Below are positions 8,865 to 17,876 of a stretch of 64,000 nt of DNA, piece by piece. A model generated the notes under the pieces. The model did no database searches and was not told the origin of the DNA. It was given only the letters and a program-made list of their open reading frames with translations. How positions within the stretch are numbered: position 1 is the stretch's first letter; each line of letters opens with the position of its first letter. The stretch is from positions 1 to 64,000 of the forward strand of contig JAJQFD010000034.1 in assembly GCA_021201335.1 (NCBI GenBank), given 5' to 3'. A program made the position numbers and the translations under genes. The DNA is from Bacteroides sp. Its GTDB lineage: Bacteria > Bacteroidota > Bacteroidia > Bacteroidales > Bacteroidaceae.

Positions 8865-9278
8865 TCAAACCAAAGAAGGAGGTGCACGAAGTCCTACAGC
8901 ACGTGTGATAAACGTGCTGTGCAAAGATTCCCGATAGACATAATCATCAAAATCGGGTATTTCCAAAGGTGGAGTAAGATATTTAAGAAGAGATATGGAA
9001 AATAAGGTGATAGTATGTATATAAGCTGCCTGAATCAGATCCGTATCCTGATGCGCAACTTCTGCTTTAATAATTTGAGTCAGGCAATCCCCGGTGCAAC
9101 AAGGGTCATCGTAAGGATGGTGGTGGGGGTGGTGATGCGTACAGCAATCATCAGCTTGAATATCATCCAGCATACATATTCTTCCGTCGCTGTGATGGTG
9201 GTGAGGCATGGTAGGCATGACCACCAGAATCAAGCTGACAAACATAAAGAAGGCAAATATGTATGGATTAATCTTCAT
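8865..9278 (-). CDS. Small His/Cys-rich exported or membrane protein, first gene of metal-efflux operon
   Basis: 137 residues from ATG 9278 (MKINPYIFAFFMFVSLILV); an ATG 24 nt upstream adds a short non-hydrophobic prefix and is less likely. A signal/anchor at residues 3-22 is followed by MPHHHHSDGRICM and a CC-THHH-P-HHH-P stretch with about ten His and six Cys in 45 residues, then a hydrophobic segment (HTITLFSISLLKYL). The cluster strongly suggests periplasmic metal binding. It heads the efflux operon, directly behind the promoter. It is comparable to the unnamed small proteins (DUF6769-like) found next to CzcCBA systems in Bacteroidales; function is inferred from composition and context. 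Confidence 0.8.
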   Translation of the reverse strand: MKINPYIFAFFMFVSLILVVMPTMPHHHHSDGRICMLDDIQADDCCTHHHPHHHPYDDPCCTGDCLTQIIKAEVAHQDTDLIQAAYIHTITLFSISLLKYLTPPLEIPDFDDYVYRESLHSTFITRAVGLRAPPSLV

Positions 9279-9299
9279 GCAGTTTACTTTTTCACACAA

Positions 9300-9331
9300 C
9301 AAAGGTAGGGCATGTACCTGTTAAAAGCAAA
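9300..9331 (-). promoter_or_regulatory. Promoter of metal-efflux operon with operator-like dyad
   Basis: On the minus strand the -7 element TACCTTTG (9307-9300) matches TAnnTTTG exactly and a TTTG -33 element (9331-9328) lies 20 nt upstream, the best complete promoter in this window. Between the two boxes, overlapping the -7 element, is an inverted repeat AGGTA-N7-TACCT (9303-9319), a plausible binding site for a metal-responsive repressor. No regulator gene is adjacent. Confidence 0.65.
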
Positions 9332-9340
9332 TTTGACTTC

Positions 9341-10972
9341 TTATTTTTCCAGTTCTTGCAAAGAATCCATTTTCTTTTTCTCCAGGAATTCGTAAATACC
9401 ACTGAGATGCTCTTTTACCCGTTTGTTGCCAAATTCATATACTTTGCTAGCTAGTCCGTCCAGGAAATCACGGTCGTGTGAAACAACAATCAATGTACCA
9501 TCGAAGTCAAGCAGGGCCTGTTTCAAAATATCTTTTGTTTTCAAGTCCAGGTGATTGGTCGGCTCATCCAGTATCAGTAAATTAACAGGTTCCAGCAGGA
9601 GTTTAATCATTGCCAGGCGGGTACGCTCACCTCCGGAAAGAACTTTTACTTTTTTCGTAGATTCTTCTCCACCAAACATAAAGGCTCCGAGTAAATCACG
9701 TATTTTATTTCGGATATCTCCTTTGGCTACATCGTCAATAGTCTGGAAGACTGTCAGGTTTTCATCCAACATAGATGCCTGGTTTTGTGCGAAGTAACCG
9801 ATTTGCACATTATGCCCTAAAGTAAGTATTCCTTGATGGTCAATCTCCTTCATGATACATTTCACCAGCGTGGATTTACCCTCTCCATTCTTACCGACGA
9901 AAGCCACTTTGTCCCCTCGTTCGATAGTTAGGTTGGCGTCTTTAAATACTAGATGGTCTCCGTAACTTTTGCCAACTCCCTCCATGATGACTGGATAATT
10001 CCCCGAACGGGGAGAAGGAGGAAACTTCAACCGCAGAGCCGAAGTATCTTCTTCGTCTACTTCCAGGATTTCCAGTTTTTCGAGCATCTTAACCCGGCTT
10101 TGCACTTGGAGCGTTTTAGAATAAGTTCCTTTGAAGCGTTCAATAAATTCTTTGGTTTCGGCAATGAACTTTTGTTGATCTTCGTAAGCTTTTTGTTGCT
10201 GGATACGACGATCTTTCCGAAGTTCCAGGTATTTGGAATAGTTTACTTTGTAATCATAAATCCGACCCATGGTTACTTCGATGGTGCGGGTAGTGATATT
10301 ATCTACAAATTTCCGGTCATGGCTGATAACGATCACAGCCTTCCCCTGGTTGATGAGGAAGTCTTCCAACCATTGAATGGACTCGATATCCAAGTGGTTT
10401 GTTGGCTCATCCAGTAATAAAACATCCGGCTTTTGCAATAAAAGTTTAGCCAGTTCAATACGCATCCGCCATCCACCACTAAATTCGCTGGTTGGTTTCC
10501 CAAAGTCATCGAGGGTAAAGCCAAGTCCCAACAAAGCCTTTTCCACATCTTCTTCGTAATTGGTGATATCAATCGTATAGAATTTCTCGCTGAGAGCCGA
10601 TACCTTTTCGATCAGTTCCATGTAACTGTCACTTTCATAATCGGTACGTGTTTCTAGTTCTTTGTTCAAAGCATCGATCTCAGCTTCCATTTTATGTAAG
10701 TGAGAGAAAGCCTGCGAAGTTTCTTCAAAAACGGTTCGACCGTCTTCTGTCATTAGGTGTTGAGGAAGATAAGCAGTCACACATTCTTTCGGTGCGGATA
10801 CGCTGCCACGGGTAGCAGAACGAGCTCCAGCGAGAATCTTCAAGAGCGTACTTTTGCCAGCACCGTTTTTACCCATCAGAGCAATGCGATCTTTTTCATT
10901 AATAACAAAAGAAACATCGGAGAAAAGCGTTGTTCCTCCAAATTCAACCGTAAGGCCATCAACAGAAATCAT
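9341..10972 (-). CDS. ABC-F family ATP-binding protein (ribosome-associated type)
   Basis: 543 residues with two nucleotide-binding domains and no membrane segments. Domain 1 shows Walker A GKNGAGKSTLLK, signature FSGGWRMRIELAKLL and Walker B VLLLDEPTNHLD; domain 2 shows GKNGEGKSTLVK, LSGGERTRLAMIKLL and LLILDEPTNHLD. The linker (about residues 240-310) is rich in charged and Gln residues (DRRIQQQKAYEDQQKF), as expected for the P-site tRNA interaction motif of ABC-F proteins. Such proteins act on the ribosome in translation or antibiotic protection rather than in transport. A -7 element TATCTTTG lies at 11004-10997 on the same strand. The subfamily cannot be fixed by eye. Confidence 0.92.
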   Translation of the reverse strand: MISVDGLTVEFGGTTLFSDVSFVINEKDRIALMGKNGAGKSTLLKILAGARSATRGSVSAPKECVTAYLPQHLMTEDGRTVFEETSQAFSHLHKMEAEIDALNKELETRTDYESDSYMELIEKVSALSEKFYTIDITNYEEDVEKALLGLGFTLDDFGKPTSEFSGGWRMRIELAKLLLQKPDVLLLDEPTNHLDIESIQWLEDFLINQGKAVIVISHDRKFVDNITTRTIEVTMGRIYDYKVNYSKYLELRKDRRIQQQKAYEDQQKFIAETKEFIERFKGTYSKTLQVQSRVKMLEKLEILEVDEEDTSALRLKFPPSPRSGNYPVIMEGVGKSYGDHLVFKDANLTIERGDKVAFVGKNGEGKSTLVKCIMKEIDHQGILTLGHNVQIGYFAQNQASMLDENLTVFQTIDDVAKGDIRNKIRDLLGAFMFGGEESTKKVKVLSGGERTRLAMIKLLLEPVNLLILDEPTNHLDLKTKDILKQALLDFDGTLIVVSHDRDFLDGLASKVYEFGNKRVKEHLSGIYEFLEKKKMDSLQELEK

Positions 10973-10996
10973 ATACTTCGTTTAAAAAATGAGGCG

Positions 10997-11004
10997 CAAA
11001 GATA
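10997..11004 (-). promoter_or_regulatory. -7 promoter element for the ABC-F gene
   Basis: TATCTTTG on the minus strand, an exact TAnnTTTG match, 25 nt before the ABC-F start codon. No clear TTTG -33 element is seen. Confidence 0.5.
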
Positions 11005-11092
11005 AGCAATTCTATTATTTTTTTCTAACTTCGCTTGAAAGTAAGAGTTTTCTCAATAGTGTTTTGCTGAAATTTTTCCAAGAAATCCGATA

Positions 11093-11494
11093 ATGATACA
11101 AGAAAAAAGCGCAGAAGAATTACGTCCGTTAATCCTGGTTGCCGAAGATGATGATAGTAACTTCAAGTTGATAAAGGCTATTATTGGTAAGAAATTTAAT
11201 ATCGCCTGGGCAAAAAACGGCCAGGAAGTTATTGATCTGTTTAAGCAGCATCAGGAAGAAGCAAAAGCAATTCTGATGGATATAAAAATGCCTGTGATGA
11301 CAGGTTTGGAAGCAACTACCATTATACGAAGTTTATCTCCAGATATACCTATTATTATACAAACGGCTTACGCATTTAGTACTGACAGAGAAAATGCGAT
11401 CAATGCAGGTGCTACACAAGTGCTGGTAAAACCTATAACCTTATCGGTGTTAAGAGATTGTATCAGCCAGTTTTTTCCTGAAACAAAGTGGTAA
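11093..11494 (+). CDS. Stand-alone response-regulator receiver protein
   Basis: 133 residues made of a single CheY-like receiver domain. The acidic pair is EDDD (about residues 18-21), the phospho-acceptor Asp is in ILMDIKMPVMTG, the conserved Thr is in IIIQTAYA, and the conserved Lys is in LVKPI. There is no output domain, so it must act by protein contact (DivK/CheY-like) or as a phosphate relay. No kinase gene is adjacent; neighbours are an ABC-F ATPase (divergent) and the phosphate transporter (convergent). Confidence 0.9.
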   Translation: MIQEKSAEELRPLILVAEDDDSNFKLIKAIIGKKFNIAWAKNGQEVIDLFKQHQEEAKAILMDIKMPVMTGLEATTIIRSLSPDIPIIIQTAYAFSTDRENAINAGATQVLVKPITLSVLRDCISQFFPETKW

Positions 11495-11500
11495 AAAGTA

Positions 11501-11540
11501 ATAAGGCATATTCAAGCTGATTTTCCTGAATATGCCTTAT
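11501..11540. terminator. Bidirectional intrinsic terminator
   Basis: ATAAGGCATATTCA (11501-11514) pairs perfectly with TGAATATGCCTTAT (11527-11540), a 14-bp stem with a 12-nt loop, placed exactly between the convergent receiver and phosphate-transporter genes and followed by T-rich sequence on the plus strand. Confidence 0.8.
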
Positions 11541-11564
11541 TATATTTGATGGAGTATGGAAAAC

Positions 11565-13808
11565 TTATTCCCCTGTCTGAAATTTCATACTCATTTTCAT
11601 CAGATTAATCGTATAGGTTATTACATTTTGAGTCTCCTGTAGAATAGTCAGGTAAACCAGGCTAACTTTTATGCTGTTGCTGTGGTTTTGAATTCGTTGT
11701 AATTCTTCCCTCTTTAGTACCGACAATTTGCTGTTAAGCATGTTGGATGTTCGTACGTCTTTATTGAAATCGTCATAGTCATTCTCTTCGAGTTTCTCAT
11801 GACAGGAACGAATCATTTCTACAATTTTAGTAGAAAGCGCACTGAATTCTTCTTTTTGATCATCGTTTAACGGATTGAAGTTATTATCAATATGTTCGAA
11901 TGCCGGTTCGCACATGCGGTCAATGCTATAAACCAGTTCACTGGCAAAATCATTTCCCTGATAGTAATACAATCCTTTTTCAAGCAATGTTTTATTGTCC
12001 AGGTGAGTCATGGCCATGGCTCCGATTCTTTTCATCTGTTTTATCATCTGTTTTTCAAACTTAACGGCACCCATGGATTTGCGGAGTCCACGCAGGTTTT
12101 CATTAAAGAAGGAGTTAGTAATTCGGTCAAAGTTCTCTTCTGCAAAAGCAAGTACTCGGCCTAATTCTTCACGGGTTTGGGTACGCAATAATCCCAAGGC
12201 TTCTTCCGAATCTGTACTTTTCATTAACAAAGTAACGGTTTCGCTGACTTTTTCTTTGTCTTTTTTCCGACTGAAAATAAACTGACTGCGAACCAACAAG
12301 AAGGCTGCAATTCCTACCAGTACAAGAATAGCAATTATTCCGCCGTAATAGATTAAAAGAGCGACGAAGAAACATAACATAAATGCTGCTCCTGCAGTAA
12401 GAAACCATCCGCCAATAACCGACAATACACCGGTGATGCGATAAACTGCCGAATCACGTCCCCAGGCGCGGTCGGCTAAAGATGTACCCATTGCTACCAT
12501 AAAAGTGACATACGTAGTTGAGAGTGGAAGTTTCAAGGAAGTACCTACTGCAATTAAAAGTCCGGCTACCACCAAATTCACAGAAGCTCGAACAAGGTCG
12601 AAAGCTGCCCCGTCGGCAATGATCGCTTCATCTTTCTGGAACCGCGTGTTTGTCCATTGTTTGGCTTTTTCCGGAATTATCTTTCCTACTGAATTACTAA
12701 TATTTAAGCTGATACGCACCAAAGTACGAGCCATCGGAGTACTGCTGAACATCTCTTCTCCTTCATCTTGACGGGAAAGATCAACCGATGTTTTAATCAC
12801 GTTTTGCGCTTTCTTGGATGTGAACAGGGAATAAACCATGATGGCACCAGCACCTACCAGAAAATACCACGGTGTGGAGGCTGGTCCTAGCAAGGAGCTC
12901 ATCAAGTAATTATCAGGTGAAACTCCAGGCCCTTGAGAAATGAAGTCAATATAGGAGGAATATCCAGCTAAAGGTACCCCAATAAAATTAACTAAGTCAT
13001 TTCCTGCAAAAGCAAGGGCTAATGCGAAAGTTCCTAGTAAAACAATAACTTTGAATACATTGATTTTCAGCCAGTGCAGAATCTGCATTAATATCGTGAA
13101 GAAAATGAAAGCATAACCGATTAGCATCCACGTATGATCTGTAATCCATTGTTTATTTTCTGGAGTCATAAAAGAGCTGTCTTTCAATCCTTTTATCAAC
13201 ATAAAATAGATAATCGATGTAGCCGCAATACCTCCAAAAATCCCAATGCTATACTTCATCCTTTTCTTATAATTAAAAGTGAATAGTAATCGGGCTAAGT
13301 ATTGAATCAGCGTTCCGAAAAAGAAAGCGATGGCTACTGACAAGAAAATGCCCATAATAACGGAGAGGGCCTTGTCGGTATTGATTAAATCTCCTAATCC
13401 CAAGCTGGTGTCCTTAAAAGTCTTTATGAGCGAAAGGGCGAAAGTAGCTCCTAGTAATTCAAATACTATAGATACGGTGGTAGAAGTGGGCAATCCCAAT
13501 GAATTAAATGTATCTAGAAGCACTACATCAGTAAGCATAACTGCCAGCAGAATGCACATTATTTCTGCGAAATAGAAATTTTGCGGCTGATAAATACCGT
13601 GTCGGGCAATGTCCATCATTCCGTTCGATAAAGAAGCACCTACAAAAATCCCGATAGCAGCAATAATAAGAACAACTTTGAAGGAGGCCGCTTTAGAGCC
13701 AACTGAAGAATTTAAGAAGTTAACAGCGTCATTACTAACACCTACAAGAATATCAAAAATTGCGACAATAAATATAAATATAACGATAGCAAGGTAAAAC
13801 GTTTCCAT
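11565..13808 (-). CDS. Pit-family inorganic phosphate permease with C-terminal PhoU-like domain
   Basis: 747 residues. The N-terminal two thirds is a PiT permease with the duplicated signature seen as GVSNDAVNFLNSSVGSKAA (near residue 23) and FAGNDLVNFIGVPLAGYSS (about 265), and further membrane segments up to about 510. After a basic linker (RSQFIFSRKKDKEK) the last 220 residues are hydrophilic and helical, resembling PhoU/DUF47 regulators. This fusion, longer than E. coli PitA (499), is usual in Bacteroidetes. It imports phosphate using a cation gradient; the PhoU-like tail probably gates uptake. It lies 65 nt downstream of ppk1 on the same strand, tying uptake to polyphosphate storage. Confidence 0.92.
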   Translation of the reverse strand: METFYLAIVIFIFIVAIFDILVGVSNDAVNFLNSSVGSKAASFKVVLIIAAIGIFVGASLSNGMMDIARHGIYQPQNFYFAEIMCILLAVMLTDVVLLDTFNSLGLPTSTTVSIVFELLGATFALSLIKTFKDTSLGLGDLINTDKALSVIMGIFLSVAIAFFFGTLIQYLARLLFTFNYKKRMKYSIGIFGGIAATSIIYFMLIKGLKDSSFMTPENKQWITDHTWMLIGYAFIFFTILMQILHWLKINVFKVIVLLGTFALALAFAGNDLVNFIGVPLAGYSSYIDFISQGPGVSPDNYLMSSLLGPASTPWYFLVGAGAIMVYSLFTSKKAQNVIKTSVDLSRQDEGEEMFSSTPMARTLVRISLNISNSVGKIIPEKAKQWTNTRFQKDEAIIADGAAFDLVRASVNLVVAGLLIAVGTSLKLPLSTTYVTFMVAMGTSLADRAWGRDSAVYRITGVLSVIGGWFLTAGAAFMLCFFVALLIYYGGIIAILVLVGIAAFLLVRSQFIFSRKKDKEKVSETVTLLMKSTDSEEALGLLRTQTREELGRVLAFAEENFDRITNSFFNENLRGLRKSMGAVKFEKQMIKQMKRIGAMAMTHLDNKTLLEKGLYYYQGNDFASELVYSIDRMCEPAFEHIDNNFNPLNDDQKEEFSALSTKIVEMIRSCHEKLEENDYDDFNKDVRTSNMLNSKLSVLKREELQRIQNHSNSIKVSLVYLTILQETQNVITYTINLMKMSMKFQTGE

Positions 13809-13873
13809 GAATACACATTATAGTTCTGTATGCAAAGAAATTACTTTTTTATTGCATACGGGTTGCATACATA

Positions 13874-15949
13874 TTACAGAAATGTTTCATTTTTGTTTTT
13901 TAGGTATTCGTAAAATGTATATTGCGCCCTTACCGGTTTATCCAGATTCTCTTTTTTATATACATTTTCCAGATGAGCGTCAACCCAACACGCTTTCTGG
14001 TTATCATTTAGTTGGATGTTTAATAAGTCGATAATTTCCTGACGCAAATCCACATCTATAACAGGAATCACGGCTTCAATGCGTCGGTATAAATTTCTTT
14101 TCATCCAGTCTGGAGAACCAAGAAATACTTTGGGATTATCGGAATTACCAAAATACCATACCCTGGCATGTTCCAGGAAACTATCCACAATCCGGGTGAT
14201 ACGAATGTTGCAGCTAAAACTTTGTTCGGGGATTAAACAACAAATTCCTCGGATGATCAGATCGATTTGTACTCCTTGTTGGGAGGCTTCATACAAGTGA
14301 TCAATCATATCAGTGTCCTGCAATGCATTCATCTTTAATATAATCCGGCCTCCCTTACCTTGCTGCGCCAGTTTGATTTCGTTCCTTATCAAGCGTTCCA
14401 GTTCTGATATCAGGTTAAATCGGGGGACAAGCAGACGTTTGAAATTTGCTATCTCATGGCCTTGCAGAAGCTGAAAGAGATGATGAAGGTCATTTACAAT
14501 GATTTGCCGGGTAGTAAATAATCCGATATCCGCATACACTTTAGCCGTTTTCTCATTAAAGTTTCCGGTACTCACATACGCAAAACTTTTTTTCGGATTT
14601 CCTTCTGCGTCACGCCTAAGTATGAGAGCCACTTTTGCATGTACTTTAAGCCCCGGGATACTATAAATGATATTGATACCAGAAGCTTTCATCATTTCAG
14701 CGGTGGCCAGATTGTTTTCTTCATCAAAGCGAGCTTTCAACTCCACAAATACGGTTACTTTCTTTCTGTTTTGGGCTGCAGCAATCAATGTATTAATAAC
14801 AACTGAGTTTTCTGCAACCCGATATTGAGTCAGCATAATCTCTTTCGTAAAAGGGTCGTGTACCGCCTCATAAAGAAAGTGTATAAAGTGCTCAAAAGAA
14901 TGATATGGGTAATGAATCATTAAATCTTTTTTGGATACATACCGGAAAATTGAACCTTTATGATCCAGACAATTCAATGTCATTGGAGATGGCTTTTCCG
15001 ATCTTTCAAGAGCTTTGTTGGGATTGGGTAGCATACGTAAATCTTCCAGGTTGAGATGCTTATCGCCGGGAACCAATTCTTCGGAAACAATTTGGAAGGC
15101 ATCCATCAAAAAAGATAAGAAATCAATCGGCATGTGGCGGTCATATACAAAGCGGCTGACTGCACCAATCTTTCTCTTTTTTACCTTTTTCTTTACCTGT
15201 TCTATGATTTCGCTGGTGTTTTGGGCATTGTCAATCAGGATGTCTGCATCTCTGGAAATTTTAATGCAATAGCTGCAATCAATAAAAAAACCCGGGAATA
15301 CTATATCCAGATTGGCCTTAATAATGTCTTCAATAAACATCAGGTAATAGTAGCCATTTCGTTTAGGCAACTCAATAAAGCGGGGTACTTTACTATACGG
15401 AATTTTTAAAACAAAGTATTGAACCTGTTCCGGATCATCAGGTTGACTTTCCCGTTTTGTCACCCGCACAGCTAGGTATAAACGGTTGTCACGAAGGAAA
15501 GAACGTATCTGGTCTTTGGAGACGGGTACCGGTTGCAGAAAAGGAAAAATCTCTTCCTGAAAGAAATCCCGTACAAATTGCTGGTGGAAGGATTCCACAT
15601 TCCGGCTTTGATAGAAAATAATTTTATTTTGTTGCAGGGCTGGTAATATGTTATGTTCGTAAATGCGGACACGATCTTCCAGTTGCCTGTTTACTTCGTC
15701 TGTAATTTCTTTTAATATTTCAATGGCCATTTGCTTGGTTTCCTCGTCATTACGGGCAATACCTGATGCATTTGCTTTGTGTTCAGCAACACGTACCTTA
15801 TAGAATTCTTCCAAATTAGAAGAATAAATGGAAATAAAATTAATTCGTTCGTAGAGGGGTAAACTTTTATCTGCTGCTTCCAGCAGAACACGATAATTGA
15901 AAGAAAGCCAGCTGATATCTCTCTTAAAATAACTATACTTTGTTTCCAT
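13874..15949 (-). CDS. ppk1: Polyphosphate kinase 1
   Basis: 691 residues, the normal PPK1 length. The N-domain begins YFKRDISWLSFNYRVLLEA, the middle domain holds MIHYPYHSFEHFIHFL, and the two phospholipase-D-like C-domains hold the catalytic histidines in GLKVHAKVALILRR and the region with MKMNALQDTDMIDHLYEASQ and RIVDSFLEHARVWYFG. It reversibly polymerises the gamma-phosphate of ATP into polyphosphate. It is first in a two-gene operon with the Pit transporter and has its own promoter overlapping that of the divergent phosphoesterase. Confidence 0.97.
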   Translation of the reverse strand: METKYSYFKRDISWLSFNYRVLLEAADKSLPLYERINFISIYSSNLEEFYKVRVAEHKANASGIARNDEETKQMAIEILKEITDEVNRQLEDRVRIYEHNILPALQQNKIIFYQSRNVESFHQQFVRDFFQEEIFPFLQPVPVSKDQIRSFLRDNRLYLAVRVTKRESQPDDPEQVQYFVLKIPYSKVPRFIELPKRNGYYYLMFIEDIIKANLDIVFPGFFIDCSYCIKISRDADILIDNAQNTSEIIEQVKKKVKKRKIGAVSRFVYDRHMPIDFLSFLMDAFQIVSEELVPGDKHLNLEDLRMLPNPNKALERSEKPSPMTLNCLDHKGSIFRYVSKKDLMIHYPYHSFEHFIHFLYEAVHDPFTKEIMLTQYRVAENSVVINTLIAAAQNRKKVTVFVELKARFDEENNLATAEMMKASGINIIYSIPGLKVHAKVALILRRDAEGNPKKSFAYVSTGNFNEKTAKVYADIGLFTTRQIIVNDLHHLFQLLQGHEIANFKRLLVPRFNLISELERLIRNEIKLAQQGKGGRIILKMNALQDTDMIDHLYEASQQGVQIDLIIRGICCLIPEQSFSCNIRITRIVDSFLEHARVWYFGNSDNPKVFLGSPDWMKRNLYRRIEAVIPVIDVDLRQEIIDLLNIQLNDNQKACWVDAHLENVYKKENLDKPVRAQYTFYEYLKNKNETFL

Positions 15950-15961
15950 AGCTCAGGTACT

Positions 15962-15992
15962 TTTGGCCAAATATAAGTATCTTTGTACAAAG
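15962..15992. promoter_or_regulatory. Overlapping divergent promoters of ppk1-pit and the YfcE-like gene
   Basis: Minus strand: -7 box TATATTTG (15975-15968) with a TTTG -33 box exactly 20 nt further upstream. Plus strand: -7 box TATCTTTG (15978-15985). The two -7 boxes are only 2 nt apart, so the transcripts are probably mutually exclusive. A perfect 12-bp palindrome CTTTGTACAAAG (15981-15992) overlaps the plus -7 box. Confidence 0.6.
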
Positions 15993-16005
15993 AAACAAAG
16001 AAATT

Positions 16006-16497
16006 GTGACAAGAATCGGACTTATATCAGATACCCATGCTTATTGGGATGAGAAGTATTTACAGTATTTCGAAAATTGTGAGGAAATATGGCATGCCGG
16101 TGACTTCGGTTCTATGGAAGTAGCGAATAAACTGGCTGAGTTTCGACCATTGAGGGGTGTGTATGGCAATATAGATGGTCAGGACATACGCCGGGTATAT
16201 CCAGAAGTAAATCGTTTTGTAGTGGAGGGTACCGAGGTGTTAATGAAGCACATTGGGGGATACCCTGGCAAATATGATCCATCTATCCGGGGAAGCCTTT
16301 TGGTAAAACCGCCTAAATTATTTATTAGTGGGCATTCACATATTCTGAAAGTTAAATACGATAAAACATTGGGTTTATTACATATTAATCCAGGTGCAGC
16401 CGGTATGTATGGTTTCCATAAAGTGAGAACCCTTGTGCGGTTTATCATTGACGAAGGTGTTTTTAAAGATCTTGAAGTGATCGAACTTGCCGGATAA
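16006..16497 (+). CDS. YfcE-type metallophosphoesterase
   Basis: 163 residues starting at GTG 16006; no upstream in-frame ATG exists and the promoter predicts a transcript start only about 14 nt before. Calcineurin-like motifs are complete: GLISDTHAY (D-x-H), WHAGDFGS (GD), GVYGNIDGQ (GNxD), and ISGHSHILK (GHxH). The size and motif spacing match YfcE/MJ0936 phosphodiesterases acting in the cytoplasm on small phosphodiesters; the natural substrate is unknown. Divergently transcribed from ppk1. Confidence 0.9.
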   Translation: MTRIGLISDTHAYWDEKYLQYFENCEEIWHAGDFGSMEVANKLAEFRPLRGVYGNIDGQDIRRVYPEVNRFVVEGTEVLMKHIGGYPGKYDPSIRGSLLVKPPKLFISGHSHILKVKYDKTLGLLHINPGAAGMYGFHKVRTLVRFIIDEGVFKDLEVIELAG

Positions 16498-16565
16498 CAC
16501 ACATCGACTTCTTTTGGATAATGAAAAAATCCTCACAACACAGAACTGTAATCATTACATGAAAT

Positions 16566-16596
16566 AGGACTAAATTGGTGAAAAAGTCCTTTTTTC
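16566..16596 (+). terminator. Intrinsic terminator after the YfcE-like gene
   Basis: AGGACT (16566-16571) pairs with AGTCCT (16585-16590), followed by a run of T to 16596. It lies 70 nt after the stop codon. Confidence 0.6.
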
Positions 16597-16736
16597 TCGT
16601 CTTATTCTGAACTTAAATGTTTTAGACTAAAATTAGGATACAGATATGTTGAAAATACAGCATTGATTCTTTATTATTCATTTGCTCTTTTGAAAAAACT
16701 TTCCGTTCTTTGCCAAGAACTTAGAAGAAACTATAA

Positions 16737-17876
16737 ATGAAAACTTATCTGGTAACCGGAGCTGCCGGTTTTATAGGGGCCAATTATATTAAATATATTT
16801 TGGCAAAACACGATAACATTAGGATAGTAGTGTTGGATGCACTTACTTATGCTGGTAATTTAGGAACGATTGCTAGTGACATCGATAGAGAGCGGTGTTT
16901 TTTTGTGCGTGGTGACATTGGTGACCGTGAGCTGGCAGACAGACTATTCGGGGAATATAAATTTGATTACATTGTAAACTTTGCAGCAGAAAGTCATGTG
17001 GATAGAAGTATTGAAAATCCACAGCTTTTTTTAACCACAAACATTTTAGGAACACAGAATCTACTTGATGCTGCACGCCGTGCATGGGTAAAAGGAAAGG
17101 ATGAACAAGGATATCCTGTATGGAGAAAGGGAGTGCGTTATCACCAGGTTTCTACTGACGAAGTATATGGCTCGTTAGGAGCTGAAGGATATTTTACGGA
17201 AGATACTCCACTTTGTCCACATAGCCCTTACAGTGCATCGAAAGCCAGTGCAGATTTTATTGTGATGGCTTATCATGACACTTATAAAATGCCGGTAAGC
17301 ATTACCCGCTGTTCAAACAATTATGGTCCTTATCATTTTCCAGAAAAACTGATTCCATTAATTATCAAAAATATCCTTGAGGGAAAGAAATTACCCGTTT
17401 ATGGAGATGGTAGCAATATACGTGACTGGCTCTATGTAGAGGATCATTGTAAAGCCATTGATCTGGTGGTTACCAAAGGGGCTTCCGGTCAAATATACAA
17501 TGTAGGTGGACATAATGAGAAAACAAATCTGGAGATTGTAAAACTGACTATACAAACCATACATCAGTTAATGGTTGAGAAACCTGCCTACAGAAAGGTT
17601 CTTAAGAAGAAGAAAAAGGATGTCAAAGGAGAAATTGATATAGAATTTATCAATGAAGACTTGATTACTTTTGTAAAAGACCGCTTGGGACATGATCAGC
17701 GCTATGCTATTGATCCGACGAAGATAACCAATGATTTGGGATGGACTCCAGAAACTAAATTCGAAGTGGGTATCGTAAAGACCATTGAATGGTACCTTAA
17801 TAACCAGGAATGGGTAGAAGAGGTAACCAGTGGAGATTACCAGCATTATTACGAAAAAATGTATGGTAAGCGTTAG
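16737..17876 (+). CDS. rfbB: dTDP-glucose 4,6-dehydratase
   Basis: 379 residues of the extended short-chain dehydrogenase family. The NAD-binding glycine motif is TGAAGFIGANYI at the N-terminus, the active-site signature is STDEVYGSLG followed by YSASKASADF (YxxxK), and the substrate motif is SNNYGPYHFPEKLIPL. It converts dTDP-glucose to dTDP-4-keto-6-deoxyglucose for dTDP-rhamnose and related sugars. The other rml genes are not in this window. About 30 residues longer than the enterobacterial protein, due to inserts near positions 105-118 (KGKDEQGYPVWRKG) and about 280-300, common in Bacteroidales homologues. Convergent with menA, with stop codons abutting. Confidence 0.95.
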   Translation: MKTYLVTGAAGFIGANYIKYILAKHDNIRIVVLDALTYAGNLGTIASDIDRERCFFVRGDIGDRELADRLFGEYKFDYIVNFAAESHVDRSIENPQLFLTTNILGTQNLLDAARRAWVKGKDEQGYPVWRKGVRYHQVSTDEVYGSLGAEGYFTEDTPLCPHSPYSASKASADFIVMAYHDTYKMPVSITRCSNNYGPYHFPEKLIPLIIKNILEGKKLPVYGDGSNIRDWLYVEDHCKAIDLVVTKGASGQIYNVGGHNEKTNLEIVKLTIQTIHQLMVEKPAYRKVLKKKKKDVKGEIDIEFINEDLITFVKDRLGHDQRYAIDPTKITNDLGWTPETKFEVGIVKTIEWYLNNQEWVEEVTSGDYQHYYEKMYGKR

